From positions 1,404,190 through 1,457,716 of the forward strand of contig NW_014577074.1 in the NCBI RefSeq assembly GCF_000485595.1: a stretch of 53,527 nucleotides of DNA, in the 5' to 3' direction. Position 1 is the stretch's first letter. Each line of letters starts with the position of its first letter. Below the pieces are notes generated by a model. It made no database searches and was not told the DNA's origin. It saw only the letters and a program-made list of their open reading frames with translations. This document shows, piece after piece, positions 22,611 through 37,933 of the stretch. Source of the stretch: Priapulus caudatus (lineage: Eukaryota; Priapulida; Priapulimorpha; Priapulimorphida; Priapulidae). A program made the translations under genes and the position numbers.

Positions 22611-22639
22611 CGCGGACTGACACCAACTGCAAGAAGAAA

Positions 22640-25600
22640 GAAAACACACTTTATTTTCCCAGTTAGTAATTTTCGTTACGCGTAGGAAGTGCGCCGCATA
22701 GCTGTCGCAGGTTATTTATTAAGAACATTATTTATTTACGATTATTTGCCTTGCTAGGATTCTATGGTAAATCACACGCTTTAAAAAAAACAAAGGATTG
22801 CAGAAACCTCTTGCTTTAATATACATTTCAGGTCATAACGGAACTTATTATTACAGAGTCAACAGTTTCATGGAGGTTGAACCTTAAAAACTGGAGTTTT
22901 ATGGCTCGCATATAGATATGGCTAATTGAGGTAAGTATGACGTTTTATGATTGTGCATTCCAATCATAATTTATAATTGAGATAAACATAGAGGCAGCAC
23001 ACAGCTGATAAAAGGGGCCTACGCGTATCGCGTTACTCGATGCTCTATGTACCTAAATAGTAAAGCGGGATATATTAAAATAAAAAGGTCTGAAAATGTT
23101 TCTGCGGGCCTGAAGATATAATGGTCGCGTACATAAACGAAGTGAGTGTCGCCCAGGTGTCTGTTAGATATTGGGCACACAATGAATGATGTACACACAA
23201 ATATACCTGTGTATTCGCATACAAGGCACCATAGTACAAAACGCGCGCGTTTTCTGCAAACAATTTCGTAATTTCTGTCCAAATATACAGCGAACTCGGG
23301 CGATGTGCCTTTATCTGTCACTTTCAATGCTATCGTCGTTGCTGATAGCAAACACGGCCTAAAAGGTTTCAACCTAATTGGTATGAAAAGACAATGAGGG
23401 CGCGAGACGGAAAATTCAATCATGCAATACGCAGACAACATCACGCACCTCACTAAAATTATTTGCCTGGATGGCGGTAATCGTCCATATACTGCCAACT
23501 CTACGACTACAAGGCAGTTTCAAAACTTCTACGAGAAAATAAATGTGGCGGGAGTGACACGAATTCATTTTCTGCGGGGAGAAGCGTCAGGTTAGCGCTG
23601 TATTATGTCTGGCGAGGTGTTGCAGATTATTGGACCCTGGATGAAACGATTATCACGCGGCGGGGAATCAACATGGAATACCGACGCTGCAATTTGCGAC
23701 ACGTATAGATGACGATTCGTATACAGACCTAGTTCAATTACATGTACGAACGATATTCAAGCTGATTACATGGACATGTTTACGTATAGCGATGAGCTTC
23801 ATGGCTTGAATATTGAATTATTATTGTTATTTTACATTATTAAACTTTCTGCGATCTGCATAATCGAAGAAATGGTAATTGCTAAATTAAGGAAGATCGT
23901 TAAGGCTCGCAAAGCAGACAATACAAAAATAAATAATAAAGAATGATAAAAAAGACACTACACGCCATATAGACAATACATAGATGACGCGCACACTACA
24001 CACCACACACGAACGATAACGCGCGAAAACTGTCAATACATTGTGCACATCTATACACAAAAGATTAAATCGTATCGGCAGGTCTTCAAATGTAGTTCCA
24101 TAAAACCATATAGAGGCAATGCTCGAGGGCGCAACCACGTTAACATTGGCGATGCGGACTGTGTGAGAACCTCGTGAGCGTCAAGGCTTCATTTGTGTTA
24201 TGCATATGTGCACCTCCATATAACACGTAGCACGTTTTTATAATAAAAAAACATGCATGGCGGCACTTCGCGCTACTTTCGTAATGAAAAGTTATTTTTA
24301 TTCAAAGTTTTTTTTCGGCATAAAGGATTTTTAAAATTTAACCGTAAAAATCATCTTTCATGCAATATGGAGACGTAGGATTCTCCTATCAAATAGCTGA
24401 GCTGAACATCGTCACTCACATGCCCACCAATATGGTAATTTTAGGTATGCATGGTATGTTCATTGACGGTATTTCCAAAAGGTGTGTACCAAAATGTTTA
24501 TAATACGTAGGAGAAAACAATATAAAGAAACATACCGGATAGCAAAGAAAAAGTTACAGTAAGTATAATGTAGATTAGTCCTAACTGACACTAACGAGGT
24601 TATTTGTGCATTTTAGGGTATTGTACCATTCATTAAAATATCCTAGAAACCCCCTTGTAGTTCAAGTGCGCAAATAACCTTAAACAGAAAATATCAGTGA
24701 AAAATACGTAGTGTCTGGAGTCAACAGTAGCGCCCTTATAGAGGAGTCCTTGGCAGGTTCTAGAAAATTACCATCGATCTCAATTTTCAACATATTACAT
24801 GCCAGGTTTAGGGGCATCCTATATGTCAGTTCTCTTATATGCCGGAAGATATGATATCACCCCCAACCCAACGGCGTTCATGTTTAATTACAGTGATGTA
24901 TATAAATATATCACGAGTGAAGCGCCACCGAATCAAGATCTTGGAGAAAATCGTCTAATTTTATAGTGCAATACGTGAAACAAATTGTATAAAATTAATG
25001 TTAAAATCAATTTCTCTTCAATTCTATAAGATTGAACCGTACACGCGCAGCGTGTCTCGCAGTAATGCGTCCGGTGCATTACATTCTATTTTAAACGCGA
25101 CTTTGCCAAAACAGAATTGCATTATTCGTTGATTGTTTTGCGCAGTGACATTTCCCGCAATGTTGCTTGTCAGGGCCCTTTAAACGTCACGTTACAAATT
25201 GATTCAGTGCGCAAAGTTATATCAATATGGTGGCGGCTTTATTAGATTTTAGGAGGCAATCGAGTTTCATGTCACGGTAAGATTCACGTAGTACGTAAAG
25301 CTGGAGATGATGAACAAATACGTCGCATCGTACAGGTCAGTATAGCGAGTTGTACACGTCTCTCCACTCCGTCTCTTCCTCTTTCGGTCACTCTTCCTTT
25401 CTTTCGATCTCCCTCTTTTTTCCCTCTCTCCCTCTTTCTCAGTTACTCTCCTTCTCTTTCACGCTGGGTTTCTCTCTTTTTCTTCGGGCGTATAGTTGCT
25501 CTGGAGACCATTGCACCATGGTCTGCCCCTCATATCAGTTCACAGCTGCTCGTTGCTGACGTGTAAATCTTTCAAAAACGTCATTACAGCACCCTACCTC

Positions 25601-25975
25601 GATTCACTACACCTACAACGCACGGTAGCAAAACAGAAAGAAACAAGAACGAAGTGAGTGCATGAAAAACAAGAGAATTCATTTTTACTTGATGCTAATG
25701 CTGATGCGTGCACATTATCACGGCTAACATTCCATAGTGTTTGCGAAGAACCTTGGATTTCATCCAGTATATACGTATTTAAAGCATCATAGACGATGAA
25801 TGGATTTCGCTTAGAACGCTCTGAATCTCACCATTGATAGACACAACTTTCACGGGATTCCCTCTATGAATTGCATGCACAATTCATAATGTGAATCAAC
25901 AATTAATGTAGTTGCTGCTACGCTTGGCAGCAACATGAGGCAAGGGAAGGCGACGTTGAAAACATGGCTATAAAC
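22640..25975. other. No gene recognised
   Basis: Upstream of the EAAT first exon candidate. AT-rich, with a CT-rich patch at 25,360-25,500. The longest open frame (minus, 23,019-23,498) resembles nothing I know. A promoter for EAAT may lie here, but I see no clear core elements. Confidence 0.5.
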
Positions 25976-25979
25976 GCGA

Positions 25980-25981
25980 TA

Positions 25982-26026
<45 letters not shown>

Positions 26027-26234
26027 ACCACGTTTATGAAGTTATATACACCAACAACGAACGACGACGTGAACGGCGACGACGAGTGACGACGTCGTAA
26101 CGGCGACGACGAGTGACGACGTCGTAACGGCGACGACGGTGTAGATGACGTTTATGTAGTTGGAGAGTAGGCCTACTGTGCAGCACAGTTTATCGAGCAT
26201 ATGTATATATATATATCAAGAGCTCATAATAGAG

Positions 26235-26265
<31 letters not shown>

Positions 26266-26450
26266 CATTATAATATAATCGTGTGTGTGTGTGTCGTGGC
26301 GTGCGTTGTCGTGCGTGCGTGCGTCTGTGCGCTGGTGCGTGCTGTGCGTGCGGCGTGCGGCGTGCGTGCGTGTGCGTGCGTGCGTGCAGGCGTCGGCGTG
26401 CGTGCTGGGCGTGCTGTCGCGGTGCGTGCGTGCGGCCGTGTGTGCGCCGC
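25980..26450. repeat. AT, GT and GTGC simple repeats
   Basis: (AT)n at 25,980-26,022 and 26,236-26,265, the 27-bp repeat between them, and a GTGCGT-rich block at 26,281-26,450. Confidence 0.95.
26072..26145. repeat. 27-bp GC-rich tandem repeat
   Basis: About 2.7 copies of a unit beginning AACGGCGACGACGAGTGACG at 26,072, 26,099 and 26,126. GC-rich inside AT-rich surroundings. Confidence 0.9.
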
Positions 26451-26579
26451 GCGTTGGGTCATGTGTATTGTGTGCGTCCGATCATATCCATATCATGCGC
26501 CATAAGGTTATATATGTACAGTTTCAAGCATTGACATCCATCTGTGACGGATGTATCCATATTGCGTCGCAACGCTAAG

Positions 26580-29500
26580 ATAGAAATTTCATATGAATCG
26601 TTTGCTTGCTTTTAATGGCGCGAAACAGATATTTTAAGCTGTTGAGCTCATTCAGTAAAAAACAAACCACATTCCGCAGAGCCATTGTTGCAAACAGCTT
26701 CGCTGTCAACACACGGCGATGTCTCCGTTTCTTCCACTTTGCAGTAACCGACTTATATATGCGACAGACGACGTCCATCCAACACCACATTCGCGTGTCC
26801 CATCCCATCGCCCACATGACGCTCGCCAGCAAGCCGCTGCGCATAACGGAAAAATCTTGGTATGCATCACTGGTCGGTAGCACTGCTCAGGTGACATGCG
26901 GCCCTGACAGCAACCGAGAGAGTAAATAGGAAATATTCACATGCAATTTTGCGAGCAAATGACCCGGCAAAGGTAATAGGAATAAATGGTAGAGCCGGCA
27001 TTAATAAGTACGGCATCGAACGGATATTCGCGACGCCGAATGAACCAACGATTACCTGTTTTATGTGCAATGCACAATCAAACGTGCCAAAGTCCATAAT
27101 CCTCCGACGTTATTACGACTTCAAAGTCGCCTTGCAGTCATCTTGTCTTTTGTGCATCAGACCGCAAAGCAGCACACGTGAACTAACTGAACGTTCATCA
27201 GCAAAATATAGACAAATCTAAGAAATTTATTTGACAGCATCACACACGAACATGAAAGACCTCATCGAGGTAGACGATAAGTCCTTACCTCAAGGGCATT
27301 CAACTAAGAGGGCTGTGATGCTTCTTTAAAAAAATGCATGCGTGGAGCGTGTGCATGCAGTCACACACCGTCGACCGTGTTCCCGTGAACACGCGAATGC
27401 TCTTAGCCTGGAATAAGATTTTTCCACCGAGAATAGACGATGCTGAGATGACATGTAAAATGAAACGTCGAAAGTTTGTAACAACACGGCTATTAGGCCA
27501 GTCCCGAGTTGCCTGCAAATACAAGTATTTGGTTTGATAACCCCAAGGCACCCGTTTAATCGTATTCCCCAATTCCAACGAATATTGGTCCCCCGCAAAA
27601 CCGAGAATCCGTTCAATTGCAATCAGACCGCACCAACAGGCTACCGTACGTGTACGTTGAAAGGGAATGACTATCAGTAATATAATTGCATAGCAATAGC
27701 GGGTTGATGAAAAAAACGATGTTTGATTTTTGGTGGCATAGACGTAACGTCGTCATTATAGGTCTAAAGCGAAGACATTCAACACCAGTCGTCACTGTGT
27801 GTGTGCGCGCAGAGATTGAAGTCGGACGACGTGAGTGCTTGAGAACAATGCCGTGTTTGTGTTTCACTGCGCTTGAAGTTGACAACGTCACCGCGTGAAA
27901 AGCTTTGCAGAATCAATGGCTGGCTTTGTTCCCAGGCACGCTCGCACAAAGGTTTATCGGAATTTTTTTTAATGAAGACGACCATCCGTCTAGGACAGCT
28001 CGGCGTTTATTCTCTCCATACCCCGCGTGTTTATACAGCGTGACAAGTGCCTTAAGCAAAACAAATTGTCAGTTTTGGCGGCCTGAATTTTAATTCTCGT
28101 CAGTATGTACCGTTTCACACAGTTCTCGCACGGATTTCTTCATGCTCAGAACAAAAGCCAGTGACAAAGTTTGAACACTGAATTAAAGACACATTTCATG
28201 CACGCAAACGCGTGTATGTAAGTGTAGCATATAGCAAAGGTTCAATAAAACATACGGGTAGCATTTATAGCGGGTTACAGTACGATGTAACATATAGAGA
28301 AGTCATGCCTATTCCACTCTTTATAAAAGGATGTATGATTCAGACACAAAGGTTGACACAGCGAGTGCTTGATAATTGGTGGTCATTTCATTCTCACGTT
28401 AAAAACCTTTTTTAATAATTACTGCGGATAATACATGGTATTCATGGAATACATGGTATACATAGAAGGTCGAAATCAAATGAAGAGATAAAATGATGCT
28501 AAACTGTCTAACACCTAATACACTAATTAAATAAAACACAGCATGGTTGATTGTCGCTCAAAAAGTGTGACGTAGAACATAGAACAGGCTAATTGACGGA
28601 TAAACACAATTGCAATGCGAACAGGCAAAAAAATTGTAAAAACTAAAAACACTAGCAAACGAGTATAATGCTAAATACCCTATTTAACAATAAACGTTTA
28701 GTTTCATAGAGATTAAAAAAATTGTAAAGCTGACTAAATCGCAAAAAAAATCAATTAAGTGAAAACAGGGAAAGAAATGATGAGATGATCACAACAAAAT
28801 CAAAATGAAACACATGCAGTGATTGCTAATTATAGGACGGGCAAGGTTAACTTATCACGTAAAATTAAAACCTCTTCTCATAATGACCATTTATATATTT
28901 TTACGAATGTGAAATGATATTATTCCCAATTATTATGATAAAATTACAAATATAATTCCAAATAATAATCGTTCATGTTTCAAGGTATAAAACCTAACTG
29001 AAGAATAAGAACAAAAGGGTCCGAAAAATGTAATTAAGTATACTACATACATACAAATCGGTATAATTGATATTATAGAAGATAGGAACGGATATATTAA
29101 TCAAAATTAATAAAACACACAATGCTCTTATTCCCACATTACACTCCCCTGGTAAGCATAGTATTATGCCGCGTATAGGAGTAGTGTCATCTCTAAAACA
29201 CTAATTACGTCAAAAACATGAAGACTAAGCGACGTCTCTGTAGCTAATCTCTCGCCACGGCTTTGCTATAAGGCACTAGATATAGCATCCTTTCCGCTAA
29301 CGATCCGTATAAGCGGCTTTCGACTCCACGCAATCGCCGCGTCGTCTCTAATGAAAACGAGCTCGGAACGGTACTCAAAGCTGTGTGCATTCTGTAAAAA
29401 TTGTACTGGCTGTGCGGCGGAGAAGGGCAATCATTCTGTTCAACACTTGCAATAAGAACACGGAATATCAAAGCGATGAGAGACAGAGGTGTATTGATAT
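26580..29500. other. No gene recognised
   Basis: 26,580-28,100 is less AT-rich and has overlapping short open frames on both strands without recognisable domains; 28,400-29,200 is strongly AT-rich. Confidence 0.5.
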
Positions 29501-29502
29501 CT

Positions 29503-30503
<1,001 letters not shown>

Positions 30504-30649
30504 ACGGCCGTTGTTTTCCGAGCTTAAATAGCATCAGCAGCTCAGATTAGGAATCGCAAATTCACATCAGTGTGAAAGGAAATCTAATTTCGTGTTCAGT
30601 GGAGGATCGTGTCTAGATGGGACGAGTGCACAGACACACGTGCACATAC

Positions 30650-30825
30650 AAGCACGCACGCACGCACGCACGCACGCACACACGCAGATACTAACCCTGA
30701 CACGCACACGCGCACGCGCACGCGCACGCGCACGCGCACGCGCACGCGCACGCACACGCACACGCACACGCACACGCACACGCACACGCACACGCACACG
30801 CACACACACACACACACACACACAA
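30650..30825. repeat. CACG, CGCACG, CACACG and CA repeat block
   Basis: Successive phases of related alternating purine-pyrimidine repeats: (GCAC)n, (CGCACG)n, (CACACG)n, (CA)n. Such sequence favours Z-DNA. Confidence 0.95.
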
Positions 30826-30829
30826 ACGA

Positions 30830-32895
30830 GTGCGCATGCGTAATAGAGGGAACGACGGAGAGGTATATAAAATGGCGTAATATATGGATAAAGAATAAAT
30901 GAGCACGCAGCCGGAATTATTATTAACTGTAATTTGTTATTAATCCCACGGGATTTCAATAAAGTTCGTGAGTTGCTTTAACACTTTCGATTTATGCGAT
31001 ATTACTCATTTAAATATTCAACATCGCTCAAGCTAATAATGGGACATTCAAAGTTTTGTTATAATAATCGTCACTTCCTCGTCTATTCCAGGCTCTACAT
31101 CGTTAGACACCACTAGCAAAAGTAATAATGAATAAGTACATTGAGCGAAAGTAATAATGAAGTTCTTAACAATATATAGCTTATGTAACCCTACTTTCTA
31201 TGCGGGAATTATAAAAATATTATGCTAGTATATAACATATATATGATAAACCATCACTGATTTCACGCCTTACAAACGGCGACCCAAGAATTCGTTCAGA
31301 CGATGTGAATATAAACATAAATAATTGGCATGAGAGCAATATTATTTTGGCGTCGTACCTGACATTCAATATTTCCTGCGCATGCTCTAGCATGGCTGAT
31401 AAGCTCGTTACTATATCCTGTTTGCGCTAGGTTAGTGTCTAATGCGTATCTCTGTGTCTTCCCATTTTATTGACAGCCTCTGTATACCTTATGAGCTACA
31501 GTTTAGGGAGCGGCTCAGTGGTATTTTTTCAGATAAACTGTATGCGTATGCTCAACGCGATTTCGTTTCGAAATTTCAAGTAAGAGAAAAAGTTGATACA
31601 CCAATAGTTAGCTGTCGCTATACGGTATTAAACACCAAAGAGAGCGGATTTTACTCGATACGCGCCATAGCACTTTCTTAAAAGAAATATATCCGATATC
31701 AATTCGTGTATAGGCTAATCATATTTCTTATGCAAAACCACACATTTTTCCACGAGTTTGAATGCAATCTCATTAGGTATGCTGTAAACGATGCCAATGG
31801 CCCGGCGATGCATCTTCACAATTTGTCTTGCCTTAATAGTTTTTCCTGTCACGTATATGTGCGTGCACACAGCTATGGCTGTAAACGTGTCAGCGGTGTC
31901 TAAGAATAAGCTCGTGAATATGACCTTCACGCAGGACGTCGTTCATATGTCGTATGCGATAGAATAGATTTTCCAATAATTTTTGGGGCAGTCAAACTAA
32001 GATCTTTATTTGTCTGCTTTTGAATAGACGTTCTGATAGAATTCATTTGAGATGTTTGAAAAGACGTTAAGCCAAATTTAATTGTCGAATACTGTCTGTT
32101 TCCTGAAAGACATCTTTTCGAAATACAACTGCATTCGAAAACCGGGCATTTTCGCTTCTGTTAGAAATATCTCCCTATAATAATTGCAAAAAGCTCTTGT
32201 AGAAAAATGCAATATTGCAGGCGCTTTGAGTGTAATACCACGCTGAGATGCTGCAGTACCTAGTAGAGAAATTTAAAATTGATATTGTTATATACCGTTG
32301 TGTGTCAAATATGTCAACAAAAAAATCAAAATTATATATTTTCAGTTATTATATATTTTTAGTATATTTAATTATGGAAACAGCTTAGAGGAAAACACGT
32401 TTCCATTAATTTGTAACGGATTCACTTTAGACGGAATTAAACACATAGCCAACTAACTATTGATTCATAGTGTTCATTTAGGTGGAAATGATACGAATGT
32501 GTGTATTTCAGAAACAATGATAGACGATTGACCTCATCATAGATTAGTTTTTTGTTAAATATTACGGCAAAATATTGCTTGTGCTTGCAATACGTATATC
32601 TACAAACGATGATTTTACGCCGAACCCCTAGTCAAGTGCACCCACTACTCAAAACTACCAGAGGAAAACACGACATATCATCACGTTGACCTCATGACGT
32701 TGCAATTTTCGCGTACTTTTCCGAGGCGAGATAGAGATCGTCTGGCAGTCGATGGTTACCGACAGCGACGCGTGGTCTGCCGACGATTTTGCCGCGCTCT
32801 TTATGAACGGCAGACGCGCTGCGGTCGCGCAGCTTTTGCCGTGCGTCGCAGCAGCGCGATCGACGTATGTAAAATGCACGCGAGAATGCAAACGC
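30830..32895. other. No gene recognised
   Basis: AT-rich to about 32,640, then a more GC-rich stretch leading into the 71-bp repeat. No convincing exons. Confidence 0.5.
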
Positions 32896-32899
32896 CGAG

Positions 32900-33305
32900 T
32901 TCTGTAAGGGCCCGTGTCAAGGACGGTAGACCCTTTACGGTAGCGTGTGTCGCTTAAAAGAATTCAAGGCCTATTCTGTAAGGAGCTATGTCAAGGACGG
33001 TAGACCCTTTACGTTAGCGTGAGTCACTCAGAATTCGAGATCGCTTCTGTAAGGAGCTATGTCAAAGACGGTATTTACGTTAGCGTGAGTCACTCAAAAT
33101 AATTCAAGGCCTATTCTGTAACGAACTATGTCAAGAACGGTAGACCCTTTATGTTAGCCTGTGTCACTCACAATTCAAGGCCTCTTCTGTAAGGAGCTAT
33201 GCCAAGGACGACAGACCCTTTACGTTAGGCTAAACATGTGTCACTCAGAAATACTTCAAGGCTTCTTCTGAAAGGAGCTATGTCAAGAACGACAAACCCG
33301 AGTAA
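32900..33305. repeat. Six-unit tandem repeat of about 71 bp
   Basis: Units start with TTCTGTAAGGAGCTATGTCA at about 32,900, 32,974, 33,045, 33,114, 33,185 and 33,266, spaced 74, 71, 69, 71 and 81 bp. Each includes ACCCTTTACGTTAGCGTG and GTCACTCA, with substitutions and small indels between units, so the array is old rather than a recent slippage product. The last unit is truncated. Confidence 0.93.
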
Positions 33306-33309
33306 AAAT

Positions 33310-36300
33310 GGGTTAATTGACATGGCCAGTCATATAAATATCGAATACATTTTTAAATGGGTATGGCACTATTTCATTAATAATCACATGTACCGAAAAA
33401 TAAACGACATCATTCGACATTTTCCTCACGTATTCCGACAAAATTTTCACGTAACCAATTGTATTCTAAATAGCATTATGTATGTCAGTTGTAAACGAGC
33501 AGTGATGAACATTAGCCTGAAAGCTCGCGATTCTAATAGCAATATCGTGTATAGTTTACCGAACATGCTACATCAGCAGATTACGTGCGAGCGAGCATTA
33601 TAGACATCACGATATATAGACATCACGATCATGATCACCTCGCCGAGCAACAATTCCCGCGTTAAAATCCCGCCGCCTACTTTCTGCACATAATCCCGCA
33701 GCATATAACTACGTGCGTGTATACATACTGCGATGGTCAGATGTCAGGCAATGGGGTTAGGGGTTATATTTTGTCCGTAGCGTTGAGCCCGTTCAAACAA
33801 TATGCGCCGCGTAATGTGTAGACCATTTTTAGCATCGGGCTACATCTTTATCTGACGTTCTCGTCGGGATAATGGAACACTACATTGCGCTCGTTTCAGC
33901 CATCTTTGATCATCATGAGCGCAGATGGTAATAATATCTATTAACATTATGATATTAACCTTTCAAAATCGTACATGAAGCATAAAATTGGGTGTAAATT
34001 ATAATGCTCATGAGTAACGTGTAGGCGCGTCGTTTAGAGACTGTGTGCATGCATACACCTCAAAGTAACAATATATATCGATAGGATTACGCAGGCGAGA
34101 TAATTCAACGTTCAAGATATTAAATTAATATGTAATTTAATAATTTATAACGTGACATTAAAATATAATTCATTAAAAAAATTAAAGTGGGAACGTCGAC
34201 GATGCGCACCTCTCCTTTTAATGCGGATTTAATTAGATATTTTTATCAGACATTCTCATCAGATTTCAGACTTCACATCATTCCACCATAAGGCAGTAAT
34301 TGCTCTAGTATAGAAATGTAAATTTGGACTTCCAATGGCATGACTAGGAATAAAAACGATGAATAAACCAGGCTGTTATATATCTATAATACCCCCATGA
34401 TATTTCTTCTCACTCTGTAATAGTCGTGACCCAGCTCACGTGGGGTCAGCCCCGTACTGTGACGACCATCTTGTTAAATCAAAGAAATAATAATTCACCA
34501 TACATTCATATCGACCTAAAAATTTGCAATAATATACTGAAGTTATATTAAACTTGTAAATGCCAATTACAGAAATGCTTTATTGGCATGAAGCGCTAAT
34601 GTTTGCAGAGGAAATAGAAGTAAACAGGCCTAGATGCTCACCTAACTCATTCGCTGACTCAACCCCCTGCCCTTTGTCTTGGGAAATAATAATCTTTCTC
34701 CTATTATGATTGCTGTGACATACATCCTATTAGGAGTCTGTTAACACGCGCGCTGTTAATGGGTTCCTGATCTTATAATGACTTTATGGTTATATCGTTT
34801 TCAGTTTGTTCTATTGTTTGCTGGGTGGTTCCACGTACCGCCATGTCACTGCATGGAGTGCTTCCATGTGCGGACGGTATCTTTTATTGCTGTTTCTGGT
34901 CAGGTTTACAGCCGTCTCCATCATAAATACAAATTAACGAGCGAGAGTATCAATGATTTGTTAGTGTTATTAGTGGTTATTTAGTGTAACTATCTCCCGC
35001 TAGGCCGTTCCTGCCACCTGATACACACGAAGGCGCAGCGTCCCTGATGTGATGTTTGCGTGGTTTTGAAAATGCCGTTTGATGTCTAGAGACGAAACAC
35101 TAATAATACTCTGGATGTATGACTTTTATTTGTTTTCAACAAGTTCGATGAAACTGCCGAAGCCATTAGGATAAAAGTTTTTGCCCCGTTCACTAAGATC
35201 TGTATAGACATTTCAATGGATTAAAAGGCTGAAAATGTGTATTCAGTCTGATTTTTTTGGGTTCTGCTATATTTTTTGTTTTTAGTGCACAGTTAGCCAC
35301 GTATATGGCAATTAACGCTACCCTGCTGCGATGCTTCCAAGGTATTCCTTTTCGTCGAAGTTAAGTTAATGGCACTCACGTTATTCAGCCTTAGTTTCCG
35401 ACACCTTCACTCCCCATCCGTCACGGTTTTTAGCTAGTTATCTCCGAGTAGTCAAGTGTACGTGTCAAAATCTGACTGGCTTGTGGTTGCAATCAGTCTA
35501 AATAACGTGTTGCCTATGTCATTCAAAATTTTACTGGCGTGTAGATTTAGATAGAACATCGGAATCCTACGAAAATTAGCAAGTCATGCTAAAATGTTTT
35601 AATAACGCACCAAAAATAGCCAGATATTCTAAATATTTATCAAAATTCGTTTGTATATCACGTGAGTCGTTATAATGACATTCAATACGAGTTTCTCTAA
35701 AATGAAAATGCCTTTATTCTATGAAAGAATATCTGCATTATATTCTAAAGAAAATTCTAGGACATTCTATTTTATCACAGCATAGTCGTCTATCTCTCAT
35801 AACCTTATGGATAACTCCATTGCTAATAAATGAAATATAATAATTAACAACTTTTTTGTTGAGGTGATTAATAGTCGCATCTTGATATGTGTGAAGATTT
35901 AATACGTTAATTCCAATTCCAAAATTTAAGCGTCTCTACTTGCGGTGTGTAAAATCGACGGCTCACATCTAAGCGACATACATGACTGAGAGGGTATGAA
36001 AACCTTCTCGTTAAGAAAACACCGCATTGATCATTTTAGTTACGGACCACTATAGTTCTCAGCAAGCCACTTACTCGTTTGTATATTCCATCATGCTACT
36101 GACAGATGACTGACATTTACTTCTAATTAAAATTTCGTAGTACAGATTGATTATAAACTAATCATGCCTCTGTGTTAAAGAGGGAATTAAGTGAATCCAC
36201 TAGCAGCTCGGCAGAGTAATCAGCCTCGGCGATGGCCAGCCAAGTAATAATACATCTGGATAACCTGGTAAGTTGAAATTAACAACAGCAAAAAAGAGCA

Positions 36301-36885
36301 GCAGCCTAGAACAATCCATTATTTTGTGCTACTGGTGCCGCGTACGTGCGGTGATGCAATCAATGTCAGCTTGTTTATCTTGCTGCAAAAACTACCTGCT
36401 TTCATTTTACGCAGGCTTCGCGCAACACGACGTTTCCCGGGAACTCATTATTTGAAGCTTCAGTGTCTAGGCAAACGGACGGATTGAAAAATGTGCATTT
36501 ATTATTTGTTGCCCGCCGTTTGTGCTCTAAACTTATCTTCGTGTCCGTGTATGGCAATTTCGAACGGGAGTTACTTGCGGATTACTGTCTCTCCGATCCA
36601 CGCCCATTTTTAATAGCGTTCCCGGGCTCGAATGTATCTTAACGCTACAGTACTTTGAATTGTCGAAAGCACTTGACTCGATGTGACGTCGGCGAGTGGT
36701 TTTTTTGAAGGAGTCCCCGAAGTATCAGACGAGAATACGAGTAAAACCTGAGGCTTCGAAGAAGATCAAGAGCGAAGCCAGTGGTAAGACACCAGTAAGA
36801 ATGTTTGTGGTATCAATAAACTAGCTGGGTGAAGTACGCGTGGTGACAGCGTGGTGTTAAAGGAGCGACATATAGAACATATTGG
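33310..36885. other. No gene recognised
   Basis: AT-rich unique sequence; short open frames only. Confidence 0.5.
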
Positions 36886-36889
36886 TAAT

Positions 36890-37040
36890 ATAAGGGAAGG
36901 GTCAAAAGAACCACAACGTGTCACACGGCCAATAGAAGGGGAAACCACATCGTATCAAAAGCATAACGGGAGAAGAACCCCCGCCGTGTCAAAAGAGTAA
37001 TGACAGGTGAAATCTCGGTATGTCAAACAAGGGGCACCTT
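36890..37040. repeat. Degenerate ~34-37-bp tandem repeat
   Basis: Four loosely similar segments, each with a GTGTCA/GTATCA core and a purine-rich end (AACGTGTCACAC..AGAAGGGG; ATCGTATCAAAA..GGGAGAAG; GCCGTGTCAAAA; CGGTATGTCAAAC). Weak, judged by eye. Confidence 0.4.
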
Positions 37041-37279
37041 GTAGATACCTAAGAGGAGACAGGCGGAAGGACCTTAAACCAAAGGTTTCAGCATAGCGGA
37101 TGGGAGACAAAGGGATGCACGTGGTTTAACGCAGTAGAGGCCCATGGTATCAATGCATTAAAAGTCAGGTCGAGAATCTACAAAAGATTAAACATACCTC
37201 AAGGACCTTAACTAACACAGCGCTGTCCTAGAGTCGACAACTGCCGCATATTTATTGCCAGCCGATAAACGACTCGCTA

Positions 37280-37365
37280 GGCGGCGGTAGTAGCGAAGTG
37301 GTATAACAAGTGCATTAATGCAGGCCGCTTTATGTGGCACGTTTCGGGCTCTTGACCAAACCAAA
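37280..37365 (+). repeat. Possible tRNA-derived SINE fragment
   Basis: GGTAGTAGCGAAGTGGTATAAC resembles a tRNA-type A box (TRGYNNARNNG), with a diverged B-box-like GTTTCGGGCTC about 45 bp later. There is no cloverleaf good enough for a functional tRNA. Confidence 0.3.
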
Positions 37366-37933
37366 CGTTAACCAACCACGCCTCGATTCGAAATACGTAA
37401 TGGAACACGCACGCTTTTGCATGACCATCTCGTCACTCGCGTTTCAGACCGGTATATATCTCTAGCTAATCTGATCTATCATTCGTCTAATATTATGATT
37501 ACACACCGAGTGTTTCCACGGGCTGCTTGCTCTGCGACCGACGTAAGCAGCCAAAATGACTAACGAGCAGGCGAAGGTGACCGAAATTTATTCGGGTGGT
37601 AAATTAATTACCGAAAGCTATCCAGCGATAAAGGAGACGTATATAGCAATCATCTACAGCATATGATGATAAGTACAGACGAGTCATGTGCGCGTTGGGG
37701 GTAGTCATGCATGCAGCCAGTGACGGTGTAGAATGGTTGACATCCCCGTTAGAGCAAATGTCTCACTGTCCATTGCGCACGGGCAATAAAAGTACAATCT
37801 CCATGACTGTGCGCGGAATAGAGAATTGCGGGGTGAATATTCCCAGCAACATATATGCACGAAACATAGGTGTCGCGCGCGCCGGCCGTTAGCATGTGTC
37901 AGCCTAGCAATACAACTGACCAGTGCTCGTTGA

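Noticed and set aside
23019-23498. 159-residue minus-strand open frame
   Set aside because: The longest non-repeat frame in the window, but it has no recognisable domain and an overlapping frame of equal quality lies inside it.
26606-26929. Overlapping open frames of about 100 residues on both strands
   Set aside because: Opposite-strand frames of similar length with no recognisable product; no splice or start evidence for either.
33238-33603. 121-residue plus-strand open frame
   Set aside because: It begins inside the 71-bp tandem repeat and shows no domain.
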